A DNA stretch of 42,689 bases from CAYOZN01 sp964408455 (GTDB lineage Bacteria > Planctomycetota > Phycisphaerae > UBA1845 > UTPLA1): the NCBI GenBank assembly GCA_964408455.1, contig CAYOZN010000036.1, positions 1-42,689 on the forward strand. Reading direction: 5' to 3'. Each line of letters starts with the position of its first letter. Position 1 is the first letter of the stretch. Positions 31,118 through 38,356 of the stretch are shown piece by piece. The translations under genes were made by a program, and so were the position numbers. The notes beneath the pieces were generated by a model that saw only the letters and a program-made list of their open reading frames with translations, did not search any database and had not been told where the DNA came from.

Positions 31118-31404
31118 ACCTGCGCATTTCGCGCCGCGCCGACCGCGACCTCGATGCCATCTGGGCGTACATCGCAATCGATAGTGAGTCCGCCGCGGAT
31201 CGAGTCGAAGTCGAGCTGCATGCCGCGATGAAATTGCTGGCCGAGTTCCCCTATATCGGCCACCGTCGAGAGGACGTGGCGAATCCCGATTACCGATTCT
31301 GGAACCTGTACGACTTCGTGATTGCATATCGCGTGCGGCGCCAGAGTGTCGTTGTTGTTCGAGTCCTTCATGGGCGTCGCGATTTCCGGCAAATCTTTCA
31401 GTAG
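31114..31404 (+). CDS. ParE/RelE-superfamily toxin
   Basis: A 96-residue protein with the ParE pattern: ISRRADRDLDAIWAYIA at the start, the middle helix with MKLLAEFPYIGHRRED, and the C-terminal strands FVIAYRVRRQSVVVVRVLHGRRD. ParE toxins poison DNA gyrase; RelE relatives cut mRNA, and the lack of the RelE catalytic residues favours ParE. The start is GTG 31114, overlapping the antitoxin stop. Full length, so potentially active. Confidence 0.88.
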   Translation: MNLRISRRADRDLDAIWAYIAIDSESAADRVEVELHAAMKLLAEFPYIGHRREDVANPDYRFWNLYDFVIAYRVRRQSVVVVRVLHGRRDFRQIFQ

Positions 31405-31574
31405 CGCCGGGTGCCATGGCGACGCATGCCGCGCGGCACCATTCTATCGAGAACCGTACGGCGCGTTGGCCGACGTAAGATTGCCGGCAAACGGTCCTGC
31501 GTCGCCATGCCGCTCGGTCAGATGAAACGGCGTGACTTGGCGAAGTAGCCTGGATAAGATTTTCCGAGATTGCA

Positions 31575-32030
31575 GTGGCTCGGCGAACTAATTCCATAAA
31601 GCGACTTTTAATCACCTTCGTCTATTGCTTCGCTGGTTCACTGGCATTGCAATTCTTTGCAGTCATGGCAATTGCAAGTCTCGAATTTGTCAGTCTTGAA
31701 TTTACGCAGGAATGGTGGCTTCGCAAAGTAGAATATGTATACGCTCCGGGAATGTACGCAGTTAGTACGCTGGTGCCGCAAGAGCTGCATGTTCAAGGCA
31801 ACATCCTCCTGGGGTTGTTTGTGCTGTCTGGGGCGGTTTTCTTATACTCGCTCGCTGCCGCTGCCGTTGCTACTGCGGTGTATACGATTGCATCCCCGGT
31901 GCCGCATGAAGATGAAGATATTGTTGGAAATTGTGCGTGTGGTTATTGCCTTACCGGCAATACGACTGGAATCTGTCCCGAGTGCGGAAGGAATGTATCG
32001 GAAAAACTGCGTGACGACTCGGCCGGATGA
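31575..32030 (+). CDS. membrane protein with C-terminal zinc ribbon
   Basis: A 151-residue protein with two membrane segments (about 10-38 and 78-108) and a C-terminal zinc ribbon CACGYCLTGNTTGICPECG. This CGYxLxG...CPECG tail is common in planctomycete membrane proteins of unknown role. GTG start at 31575, with no strong ribosome site. The base composition is clearly more A/T-rich than the neighbouring catabolic genes, like the related gene at 41673-42368. The 31405-31574 stretch before it holds no gene that I can support. Confidence 0.72.
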   Translation: MARRTNSIKRLLITFVYCFAGSLALQFFAVMAIASLEFVSLEFTQEWWLRKVEYVYAPGMYAVSTLVPQELHVQGNILLGLFVLSGAVFLYSLAAAAVATAVYTIASPVPHEDEDIVGNCACGYCLTGNTTGICPECGRNVSEKLRDDSAG

Positions 32031-32045
32031 TTGCCGCGCCGCGCA

Positions 32046-33047
32046 ATGATTTATCGCGTCCTCGGACTATCATCTCCCCAGGAGCGCAGCTTGAGTGAAC
32101 ACCTCCACATCCTCGAATCCCTCATCGCCGACGTCTCCGCCGGTCGCCCCGCCGCCCTCTGCACCATCGTCGCCACCCGCGGCTCCACCCCCCAGTGCCC
32201 CGGCGCCACCATGCTCGTCCGCAGCGACATGTCCACCACCGGCACCCTCGGCGGCGGCTGCGTCGAGGCCACCGTGCGAAAGCAGGCCTACGAAATGCTC
32301 CTCGCCGGCAAGAGCGGCCTCGCCAGCTACGTCCTCGATCACGACTTCGGCTGGGATGACGGCCTCATCTGCGGCGGCCGCATGGACGTGGGCATCATGC
32401 CCGTCGCCCGCCCCGACCAGCTGAGTGCCTACCAGATGGCACTCGACGACGCACGCAAGCGCCGCCCCGCCCGCTTCCCCGTCGTCGTCGACCATGAGGG
32501 CAGCCCGCAGACCTGGCACGTCCTGCTCGAGGTCCCGCCCACCCTGCTCATCGCCGGGGCCGGTCACGTCGGCCACGCCCTCGCCCGCCTCGCCGTCGAT
32601 CTCGACTTCCACGTCGTCGTCATCGACGACCGCGTCGAGTTCGCCGCTCGTGAACGCTTCGGCCGGTCCGTCGAGCTCGTCGTTGGTGACATCGCACAGG
32701 CACTACGCGACCGCGCGGCCGACGAAGGCTGCTACGTCGTCATCGTCACCCGCGGTCACAGCCACGACGAGCAGGCCCTCGACGCCGTGATCAACAGCCC
32801 CGCCGGCTACATCGGTTTGATCGGCAGCCGCCGCAAGGCCCGCATCATCTTCGACGACCTGAAGGCCCGCGGCGTCGCCCAGCAGCAGCTCGACCGCGTC
32901 CACACGCCCATCGGCGCCGACATCGGTGCCATCACGGTGCCCGAAATCGCCGTCAGCATCGCCGCCCAGCTCGTCCAGGTCCGCCGCCAGCAGTCCCCCG
33001 CCCTCGTCGAGGGCCCCTCGCACGCTGCACCAGCCAGTAACCAATGA
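32046..33047 (+). CDS. xdhC: XdhC-family molybdenum hydroxylase maturation protein
   Basis: A 333-residue XdhC/CoxI protein. The N-terminal XdhC/CoxI domain has RGSTPQCPGATMLV and GTLGGGCVEATV. The C-terminal Rossmann-type domain has IAGAGHVGHALARLA and then VVIDDR, VIVTRGHSHDEQAL, IGLIGSRRKA and RVHTPIGADIGA. XdhC binds the molybdenum cofactor, helps its sulfuration and inserts it into xanthine dehydrogenase. ATG 32046 is used; a TTG near 32091 is a possible later start. It lies 2.1 kb downstream of the dehydrogenase gene, separated by toxin-antitoxin genes, and surely serves it. Confidence 0.93.
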   Translation: MIYRVLGLSSPQERSLSEHLHILESLIADVSAGRPAALCTIVATRGSTPQCPGATMLVRSDMSTTGTLGGGCVEATVRKQAYEMLLAGKSGLASYVLDHDFGWDDGLICGGRMDVGIMPVARPDQLSAYQMALDDARKRRPARFPVVVDHEGSPQTWHVLLEVPPTLLIAGAGHVGHALARLAVDLDFHVVVIDDRVEFAARERFGRSVELVVGDIAQALRDRAADEGCYVVIVTRGHSHDEQALDAVINSPAGYIGLIGSRRKARIIFDDLKARGVAQQQLDRVHTPIGADIGAITVPEIAVSIAAQLVQVRRQQSPALVEGPSHAAPASNQ

Positions 33048-33064
33048 TTGAGCGTGGCTGAACG

Positions 33065-33124
33065 AGTGTGGCACCGGCTAATAGTCGGTGAACGTGCAGT
33101 GTGGCACCGGCTATCAGCCGGTGC
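33065..33124. repeat. two CACCGG palindromes after xdhC
   Basis: GTGGCACCGGCTAATAGTCG at 33065-33092 (imperfect arms) and GTGGCACCGGCTATCAGCCG at 33097-33124. Same family as those at 13535, 13584 and within the threonine-synthase-like gene. The 220-base gap holds no gene. Confidence 0.87.
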
Positions 33125-33267
33125 GTTAGTCTCTGCGGCCGGCCGAACATCCCTCCACGCCGCGCACTGTGTCTCCGATCCATCAATGGCATTGGCCCCT
33201 CGCTCAATCGCCTGTATAATCAACCCAACTTCCGTAAACCCCAACACCAGTTAAGCGAGGGACGCCC

Positions 33268-35100
33268 ATGCGACTCCACGGCTATATCACTGTCATCACA
33301 CTGGCACTGCTGGCGACCGCGCCCCGCGCCCGCGCCTGCACCAACTTCCTCATCACGAAGGGCGCGAGCGCCGACGGCTCCGTCATGATCACCTACTCCG
33401 CCGACTCCCACGTCCTCTACGGCGAGCTTTACCACACCCCCGCCGCCCGCCACCTCCCCGGCGCCATGCGAAAGGTGTACGAGTGGGACACCGGCAAGTT
33501 CCTCGGCGAGATCCCCCAGCCCCCAGAGACATTCACCGTCGTCGGCAACATCAACCAGCACCAGGTCGCCATCGGCGAGACCACCTTCGGCGGCCGCAGC
33601 GAGCTGCACGATCCAAAGGGCCTCATCGACTACGGCAGCCTCATGTACATCGCCCTGGAACGCGCCCGCACCGCCCGCGAGGCGATCAAGATCATGACCG
33701 ACCTCGTCGCCGAGTACGGCTACTATTCCTCGGGCGAGAGCATGTCCGTCTCCGATCCCGATGAATGCTGGCTCTTCGAGATCATCGGCAAGGGACCGGA
33801 GAACAAGGGTGCCGTCTGGGTGGCACGCCGCGTGCCCGACGGCTACATCAGCGGTCACGCCAACCAGGCCCGCATCCGCCAGTTCCCGCTGAATCACCCC
33901 GACAATACGATCTACTCAAAGGATGTCATCACCTTTGCACGCGACAAGGGCTACTTCTCCGGCCCGGATGAACAGTTCAGCTTTGCCGATGCCTATGCCC
34001 CCCTCGACTACGGCGCCCTGCGCTTCTGCGATGCCCGCGTCTGGTGCATGTTCCGCCGCGCCGCCCCGTCCAACGGCCTCGGCACTGCCTGGGTCACCGG
34101 CGAGCCCGGTGCCGAGCCGCTGCCACTATGGATCAAGCCCGATCGCAAGCTCAGCGTCCACGACGTGATGGAGCTGATGCGCGACCACTTCACCGGCACC
34201 GAGCTGGACATGACCGCCGACATCGGCGCCGGCCCCTACAAGCTGCCATACCGATGGCGTCCGCTCACCTGGAAGGTCGGCGAGCAGGAATACTTCAACG
34301 AGCGGGCCACGTCGACCCAGCAGACCGGCTTCTCATTCGTGGCCCAGTCGCGCGGCAACCTGCCCGATCCGATCGGCGGCATCCTCTGGTTCGGAATGGA
34401 TGACACCTACAGCACCGTCTATGTGCCGATGTACTGCGCCAACACCCGCGTGCCGAAGAGCTTCGCCGTCGGCACCGGCAACTTCCGCGAATTCTCGTGG
34501 GATTCGGCCTTCTGGGTCTTCAACTTCGTGGCCAACTACAGCTATCTGCGCTACGACGACATGATCCGGGACGTGCGGCAGGTCCAGCGCGAGCTGGAGT
34601 CGCGGTTCATCGCCGACCAGCAGGATGTCGCTGCCGCGGCACTGGCCCTGCACCAGCAGTCCCCGCGCCTGGCCATCGACTATTTGACGGACTACAGCGT
34701 GAAAGCCGGCGACGAGACGACCGCACGCTGGCGCAGGCTCGGCGAACACCTCATCTGGAAATACCTCGACGGCAATGTCCGCGACGAGCACGGCAACGTC
34801 ACGCACCCCGGCTATCCGCAGCAGTGGTACGAACTGGTGGCGAAGGCAACCGGCGACAAACTGGCCATGAAGAAGCTGGAGCCCGAAGAAAAGAAGACCG
34901 AGGAGCAGGAACAGCTCGCCGCCGCTCAGCGCGCCCAGACGGCAAAGTCCATTGCCACGCTGCTGGCATCGCGCGGCATCCAGATCAACGGCGAGCACCA
35001 CGCCATGCTCGAATCATGCAGGGACCTCAAGCAGCTTCACGACTGGCTCATCCGAGCGGCCACGGCGAGGCACATTGATGAAGTGCTGACCGCTGATTGA
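33268..35100 (+). CDS. secreted C69-family dipeptidase (Ntn hydrolase)
   Basis: A 610-residue peptidase. A signal peptide ends at ARA, so the mature protein starts with Cys24 (CTNFLITKGAS), the N-terminal nucleophile of family C69/U34 dipeptidases. Conserved blocks include SVMITYSADSH, GNINQHQVAIGETTFGG, YGYYSSGESMSVSDP and the later FSFVAQSRGNLPDPIGGILWF. Such enzymes cleave dipeptides in the periplasm and may self-process to expose the Cys. The C-terminal 100 residues are charged and helical (KLEPEEKKTEEQEQ). ATG 33268 is preceded by AAGCGAGGGA. It is separated from xdhC by repeats and is probably not part of the purine set. Confidence 0.92.
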   Translation: MRLHGYITVITLALLATAPRARACTNFLITKGASADGSVMITYSADSHVLYGELYHTPAARHLPGAMRKVYEWDTGKFLGEIPQPPETFTVVGNINQHQVAIGETTFGGRSELHDPKGLIDYGSLMYIALERARTAREAIKIMTDLVAEYGYYSSGESMSVSDPDECWLFEIIGKGPENKGAVWVARRVPDGYISGHANQARIRQFPLNHPDNTIYSKDVITFARDKGYFSGPDEQFSFADAYAPLDYGALRFCDARVWCMFRRAAPSNGLGTAWVTGEPGAEPLPLWIKPDRKLSVHDVMELMRDHFTGTELDMTADIGAGPYKLPYRWRPLTWKVGEQEYFNERATSTQQTGFSFVAQSRGNLPDPIGGILWFGMDDTYSTVYVPMYCANTRVPKSFAVGTGNFREFSWDSAFWVFNFVANYSYLRYDDMIRDVRQVQRELESRFIADQQDVAAAALALHQQSPRLAIDYLTDYSVKAGDETTARWRRLGEHLIWKYLDGNVRDEHGNVTHPGYPQQWYELVAKATGDKLAMKKLEPEEKKTEEQEQLAAAQRAQTAKSIATLLASRGIQINGEHHAMLESCRDLKQLHDWLIRAATARHIDEVLTAD

Positions 35101-35107
35101 GTGGCCG

Positions 35108-35178
35108 AGGAGTACGATTAGGATGATGACTATGATGATGAAGATGATGAGGAGCAGGATAAGGAGTATGAGTAGGAT
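35108..35178 (+). repeat. purine-rich simple repeat, left flank of the four-helix-bundle gene
   Basis: About 70 bases of GATGATGA / GAGTA / GATTAGG-type hexamers, almost pyrimidine-free apart from T. Its complement-type counterpart lies on the other side of the gene at 35693-35845. Confidence 0.8.
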
Positions 35179-35221
35179 CTTTCGCTTCTAGGGTGCGTCG
35201 GTGCGCGTCACGCCAGGTACG

Positions 35222-35620
35222 TCAGCTATCTTGTCCGCCACGCTGGTACTCACGAGTTGAGTTCTTCTTAATCAACCCCATGAGCATGCGCACGATTTTC
35301 TGAAGGTGCACTTTGCCGGTTTCGATCTGTGTGGGGGCCAGCTTTGCCTTTGCGACCAGAATGTCCAGCCCAGCGGCGCATTCCAGCGCAGATCCGTGTG
35401 CAGTGTCAAAGTATCGGCAGCGATCCTTCGGTGCGTATTTCCCGTTCCCCTCGGCAATGTTCAGCAGAATGGAATTCGACGCACGATCAAGTTGCTCCTT
35501 CACGTCTCCGATCCGAACGGTGCCTTCAAGCAAGGCAGACAACCAGCCGACGAAGGCCACCGCCTCGCGATATACGTCCAGCTTTTCGTGATCAAACCAA
35601 ATCGGTTTATTCTCAGGCAT
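35222..35620 (-). CDS. four-helix-bundle protein (23S rRNA intervening-sequence type)
   Basis: A 132-residue helical protein of the group first found in insertions of 23S rRNA genes and since found scattered in many genomes. The family start is LDVYREAVAFVGWLSALL, followed by DQLxRASxSI-like EQLDRASNSILLNIAEGNG, then RYFDTAHGSALECAAGLDIL. There is no catalytic site; the role is unknown. ATG 35620 has a very strong GGAGGAG seven bases upstream. The gene is flanked on both sides by degenerate hexamer arrays of opposite strand sense, suggesting that gene and flanks form one unit. Confidence 0.9.
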   Translation of the reverse strand: MPENKPIWFDHEKLDVYREAVAFVGWLSALLEGTVRIGDVKEQLDRASNSILLNIAEGNGKYAPKDRCRYFDTAHGSALECAAGLDILVAKAKLAPTQIETGKVHLQKIVRMLMGLIKKNSTREYQRGGQDS

Positions 35621-35692
35621 AATGCTCCTCCGACGGGGACTCGGCGTTATGCAAGGCGCGCCTGTTCCCTACTCGAAACCATTATCCCGTTC

Positions 35693-35845
35693 ATGGTCAT
35701 CCTCCTCATTCTACTCGAAATCTGAAACGCCATCCGACCGGCACCGCTGGAACTGCGGCATGGTGCGTCTGCTTCTTGCTCTTTCTCTTAATCCTGCTCT
35801 TAATCCTCTTCTCAATCCTAGTCGTCATCCTAATCCTAATCGTGT
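35693..35845 (+). repeat. pyrimidine-rich simple repeat, right flank of the four-helix-bundle gene
   Basis: Two stretches (35693-35725 and 35767-35845) of TCATCCTCC / CTTAATCCTGCT / CATCCTAATC-type hexamers. They are the opposite-strand counterpart of the array at 35108-35178. The rest of 35621-35863 holds no gene. Confidence 0.8.
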
Positions 35846-35863
35846 CTTTGACCGACCACGTTT

Positions 35864-37078
35864 TTACAACTCGACGCGCACCTGCAACATGAGGTACGGT
35901 CCATCCCCGACGTTTATCCTGTTTTCTCCTCTGTCCTCGTACTCCTCCGCCTCGAACCAGAACCGGTCAAACGAGTACCCTCCCTCCAGTTCCAGCGACA
36001 CGCCATCGACACTGTAGCGCCAGCCCGCTTTTACCCGCTGCTCGTGGTATGTCAGCGCGTCATCGTCGTCGTCGCGGTCGTGCCGGAACCAGCGGCTGTT
36101 GTCCCACTCGTACCCGCCGAACAGTTCGCCGCAGTCTCCCAGCGACCATGCCGCTTCCGCGTCGATGTTTCGCGGAATGAGATAATTCGCCCGCAGCGAG
36201 AGCCTTACCTCCGGCCTGTATGAGAGCCACGTGAATGGCACGCCGACGAGCCCGTCGAGGCCCATGTCCGTGTGAAATTCGTACCCGACGCCCGGCAGCG
36301 GCACATAGTTCGCAAAGTCGCGGGTGTTCGCAAAGTTCACATACGCATGCCACGCATTCCGATCCCCGTGGGGGATGCGTGCAAAGGCGGTGACATTGAT
36401 CGCGATCTCGTCCAGGCTCGCGCAGGGCTTGTCGCCCGGCGAGCCGATGTAGCCATCGATGCCCACCATCCAGTCATTCGTCAGCCTGCGCGTGTAGCGC
36501 AGGCCTATCCGCGGATCGTAGAGCGCATCCGGCAGGCGATCGCCGGTGTCCGGCAGGCGCGCCGCCCCTTCGATATCCACGGCGCGCAGGCGCAGCGTGG
36601 CCAGCCACTGTTCGGTCTCATCCCGCGCGATCGGCGCCGCCAGCCGCAGGTCATGCTCCATCATCGCGAACTGCGCATCCTGTTCGCTGACATTCGTCTG
36701 CCACCACCCGCGCGCCTCGTATTGGAGTGCCATCGCTGGTGCGCTGGGAATCTCCGCCGACGTCGGCACGAACGCATCGAATGAGAACCGCCCGTCGGCG
36801 CGGCGCTGCGGCTCGACGCGAACGGCTACGGCGGAATCGCCCGCGGTGATCGCAGGAGTTGCGTCTGCCGGGCTGCGCTTCAATTCGTCCTGGTTTTGCC
36901 CGGCGCGCCCCGGCTCGTCGACGGGCTGGGCGGCCGCGCGGGATGTCCCGCGATCGGCCGGGAGGCTCGCGCAAAGCAGGATCAAGGTGGCGAGGCGTGC
37001 CGGCGCGCGGGCTCGGCGCCCGGCAGGCGTTGGCGGGCGGCGGATGGCGATCGGATCGACGGGCACCATTGTGTTCAT
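35864..37078 (-). CDS. predicted outer-membrane beta-barrel protein
   Basis: A 404-residue protein. The frame is open further upstream, but ATG 37078 (or 37069) gives an N-terminus with a basic region and a hydrophobic stretch (LATLILLCASLPADRG), that is, a signal peptide. A Pro/Gln/Ala linker follows, then from about residue 115 alternating polar/aromatic strands such as VGIDGYIGSPGDK, NAWHAYVNFANTRDFANYV and SLELEGGYSFDRFWFE, ending in a strand and a C-terminal Leu (YLMLQVRVEL), typical of outer-membrane barrels. It resembles the DUF6268 type, tentatively. The annotated 450-residue version includes an Arg/Ser-rich lead that is probably not translated. Confidence 0.75.
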   Translation of the reverse strand: MNTMVPVDPIAIRRPPTPAGRRARAPARLATLILLCASLPADRGTSRAAAQPVDEPGRAGQNQDELKRSPADATPAITAGDSAVAVRVEPQRRADGRFSFDAFVPTSAEIPSAPAMALQYEARGWWQTNVSEQDAQFAMMEHDLRLAAPIARDETEQWLATLRLRAVDIEGAARLPDTGDRLPDALYDPRIGLRYTRRLTNDWMVGIDGYIGSPGDKPCASLDEIAINVTAFARIPHGDRNAWHAYVNFANTRDFANYVPLPGVGYEFHTDMGLDGLVGVPFTWLSYRPEVRLSLRANYLIPRNIDAEAAWSLGDCGELFGGYEWDNSRWFRHDRDDDDDALTYHEQRVKAGWRYSVDGVSLELEGGYSFDRFWFEAEEYEDRGENRINVGDGPYLMLQVRVEL

Positions 37079-37215
37079 GCTCCAGGGCCTGCGTTGCCGG
37101 GAACCGCAAGTTCGGCTAGATTCAGATCGGTGGTTTATAGCCGGCTTCGGCATGGTTTTTCGGGTCCGCGGGCAACACCGCAGGCGCCTGACGGCAGCGG
37201 TATGAGGCGTTTCCA

Positions 37216-37500
37216 TTGGCGACGACAGCCGACAAGGTGATGTTCGAGATCTACCGCGAAGCCGACTACGACCGGCGGTATCGCGTCGTCTATTTCACCG
37301 AACTGGACGAACACAACAAGGCCAGCGAGATCAACCGGGCGATGGCGGGGGACCATTTCTTCGACGGCTTTCTGCGGGAGCTGTCCAAGGAGCGCGGCAA
37401 GGCGAAGGTCGCCGAGATCGTGACGCGGTTGAATGCCGGCGAGGCGTTGACGGCCGAGGCGGCGGAGCGCGAGCTGGCGGAGATGGATGTGCTGGCGTGA
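37216..37500 (+). CDS. small hypothetical protein
   Basis: A frame of up to 94 residues; the start is TTG 37216 or ATG 37240 (MFEIYREADYDRRYRVVYFT), the latter with AAGGTG directly before it. The product is soluble, with a beta-like start and a helical acidic C-terminus (EALTAEAAERELAEMD). I do not recognise the family. It is divergent from the beta-barrel gene and 120 bases before transaldolase, with a long hairpin between. Confidence 0.6.
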   Translation: MATTADKVMFEIYREADYDRRYRVVYFTELDEHNKASEINRAMAGDHFFDGFLRELSKERGKAKVAEIVTRLNAGEALTAEAAERELAEMDVLA

Positions 37501-37534
37501 ATGAAGAATGCAAAATGCAAAATGTAAAATGAAA

Positions 37535-37601
37535 AATGAAAAATGCAGAATTCGATTTGGGAGATTCAGAATTTTGAATTTGGAATTCTTCATTTTTCAT
37601 T
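37535..37601. repeat. A/T-rich hairpin and AAAATG hexamer tract
   Basis: The 37501-37553 stretch is a run of AAAATGC/AAAATG hexamers. Its end (37535-37553) is complementary to 37583-37601 with one mismatch, giving a 19-pair stem with a 29-base loop that itself can pair (CAGAATTTTGAATTTG). It stands out sharply from the GC-rich background and ends 19 bases before the transaldolase ATG. Confidence 0.85.
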
Positions 37602-37620
37602 CTCTTCTGGAGTTCGTCGC

Positions 37621-38265
37621 ATGAAGTTTTTCCTGGATACGGCCAATCTCGATGAAATCCGCGCCGGGGCGGCGCTGGGCATCGTCGATGGCATCACGAC
37701 CAATCCGAGCCTGGTGGCGAAGGAGGGCAAGGATTTCAAGACGCTGATCGGCCAGATCAGCGAGATCATCAGCGGGCCGGTCTCGGCGGAAGTGACGTCG
37801 CTGGATTGCGCCGGGATGCTGAAGGAGGCGCGCGAGCTGGCGAAGATCGCCGAGAACGTCGTCGTGAAGCTGCCGACGATCGCCGAGGGCGTGAAGGCCC
37901 TGAAGATCTGCACCGAGGAGGGCATCAAGACCAATCTCACGCTGATTTTCCAGCCGCTCCAGGCGCTGATCGTGGCCAAGTGCGGCGCGACATTCTGCTC
38001 GCCATTTCTGGGCCGCCTCGATGACATCGGTCACGACGGCATGGCGCTGATCGAGGAAATCCGCGTCATTTACGACAACTATGCCTACGGCACCGAGATC
38101 CTGGCGGCGAGCCTGCGGCACCCGCTGCACGTGGTGCAGGCGGCCAAGGCGGGGGCGGACATCGGCACCATGCCCTACAAGGTCTTCGAGCAGATGCTGA
38201 AACATCCGCTGACGGACATCGGACTGGAGAAGTTTCTGGCGGACTGGAAGAAGCTGAAGGCGTAG
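37621..38265 (+). CDS. tal: transaldolase, small (TalC/fructose-6-phosphate aldolase) type
   Basis: A 214-residue class I aldolase. It has MKFFLDTANLDEIR, DGITTNPSLVAKEG, the Schiff-base Lys83 in VVKLPTIAEG, TNLTLIFQPLQALIVAKCGA and FCSPFLGRLDD. It matches the short transaldolase/Fsa subfamily, which moves a dihydroxyacetone unit in the pentose phosphate pathway or cleaves fructose 6-phosphate; sequence favours transaldolase, as is usual for this group. CTGGAG eight bases upstream supports the ATG. The upstream hairpin could affect its expression. Confidence 0.95.
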   Translation: MKFFLDTANLDEIRAGAALGIVDGITTNPSLVAKEGKDFKTLIGQISEIISGPVSAEVTSLDCAGMLKEARELAKIAENVVVKLPTIAEGVKALKICTEEGIKTNLTLIFQPLQALIVAKCGATFCSPFLGRLDDIGHDGMALIEEIRVIYDNYAYGTEILAASLRHPLHVVQAAKAGADIGTMPYKVFEQMLKHPLTDIGLEKFLADWKKLKA

Positions 38266-38356
38266 GTGCCGGCGTCGTGACACTGACGCGGTGACGCGGG
38301 GATGCGGGGATGGGCAATCGCAGCGGGCTCGATCTGAGCCGCGGACGGGCTTTCAC

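Noticed and set aside
31409..31432. Third copy of the GTGGCGTCGGCATGGCACC repeat (inverted)
   Set aside because: Only a partial match; too weak to call.
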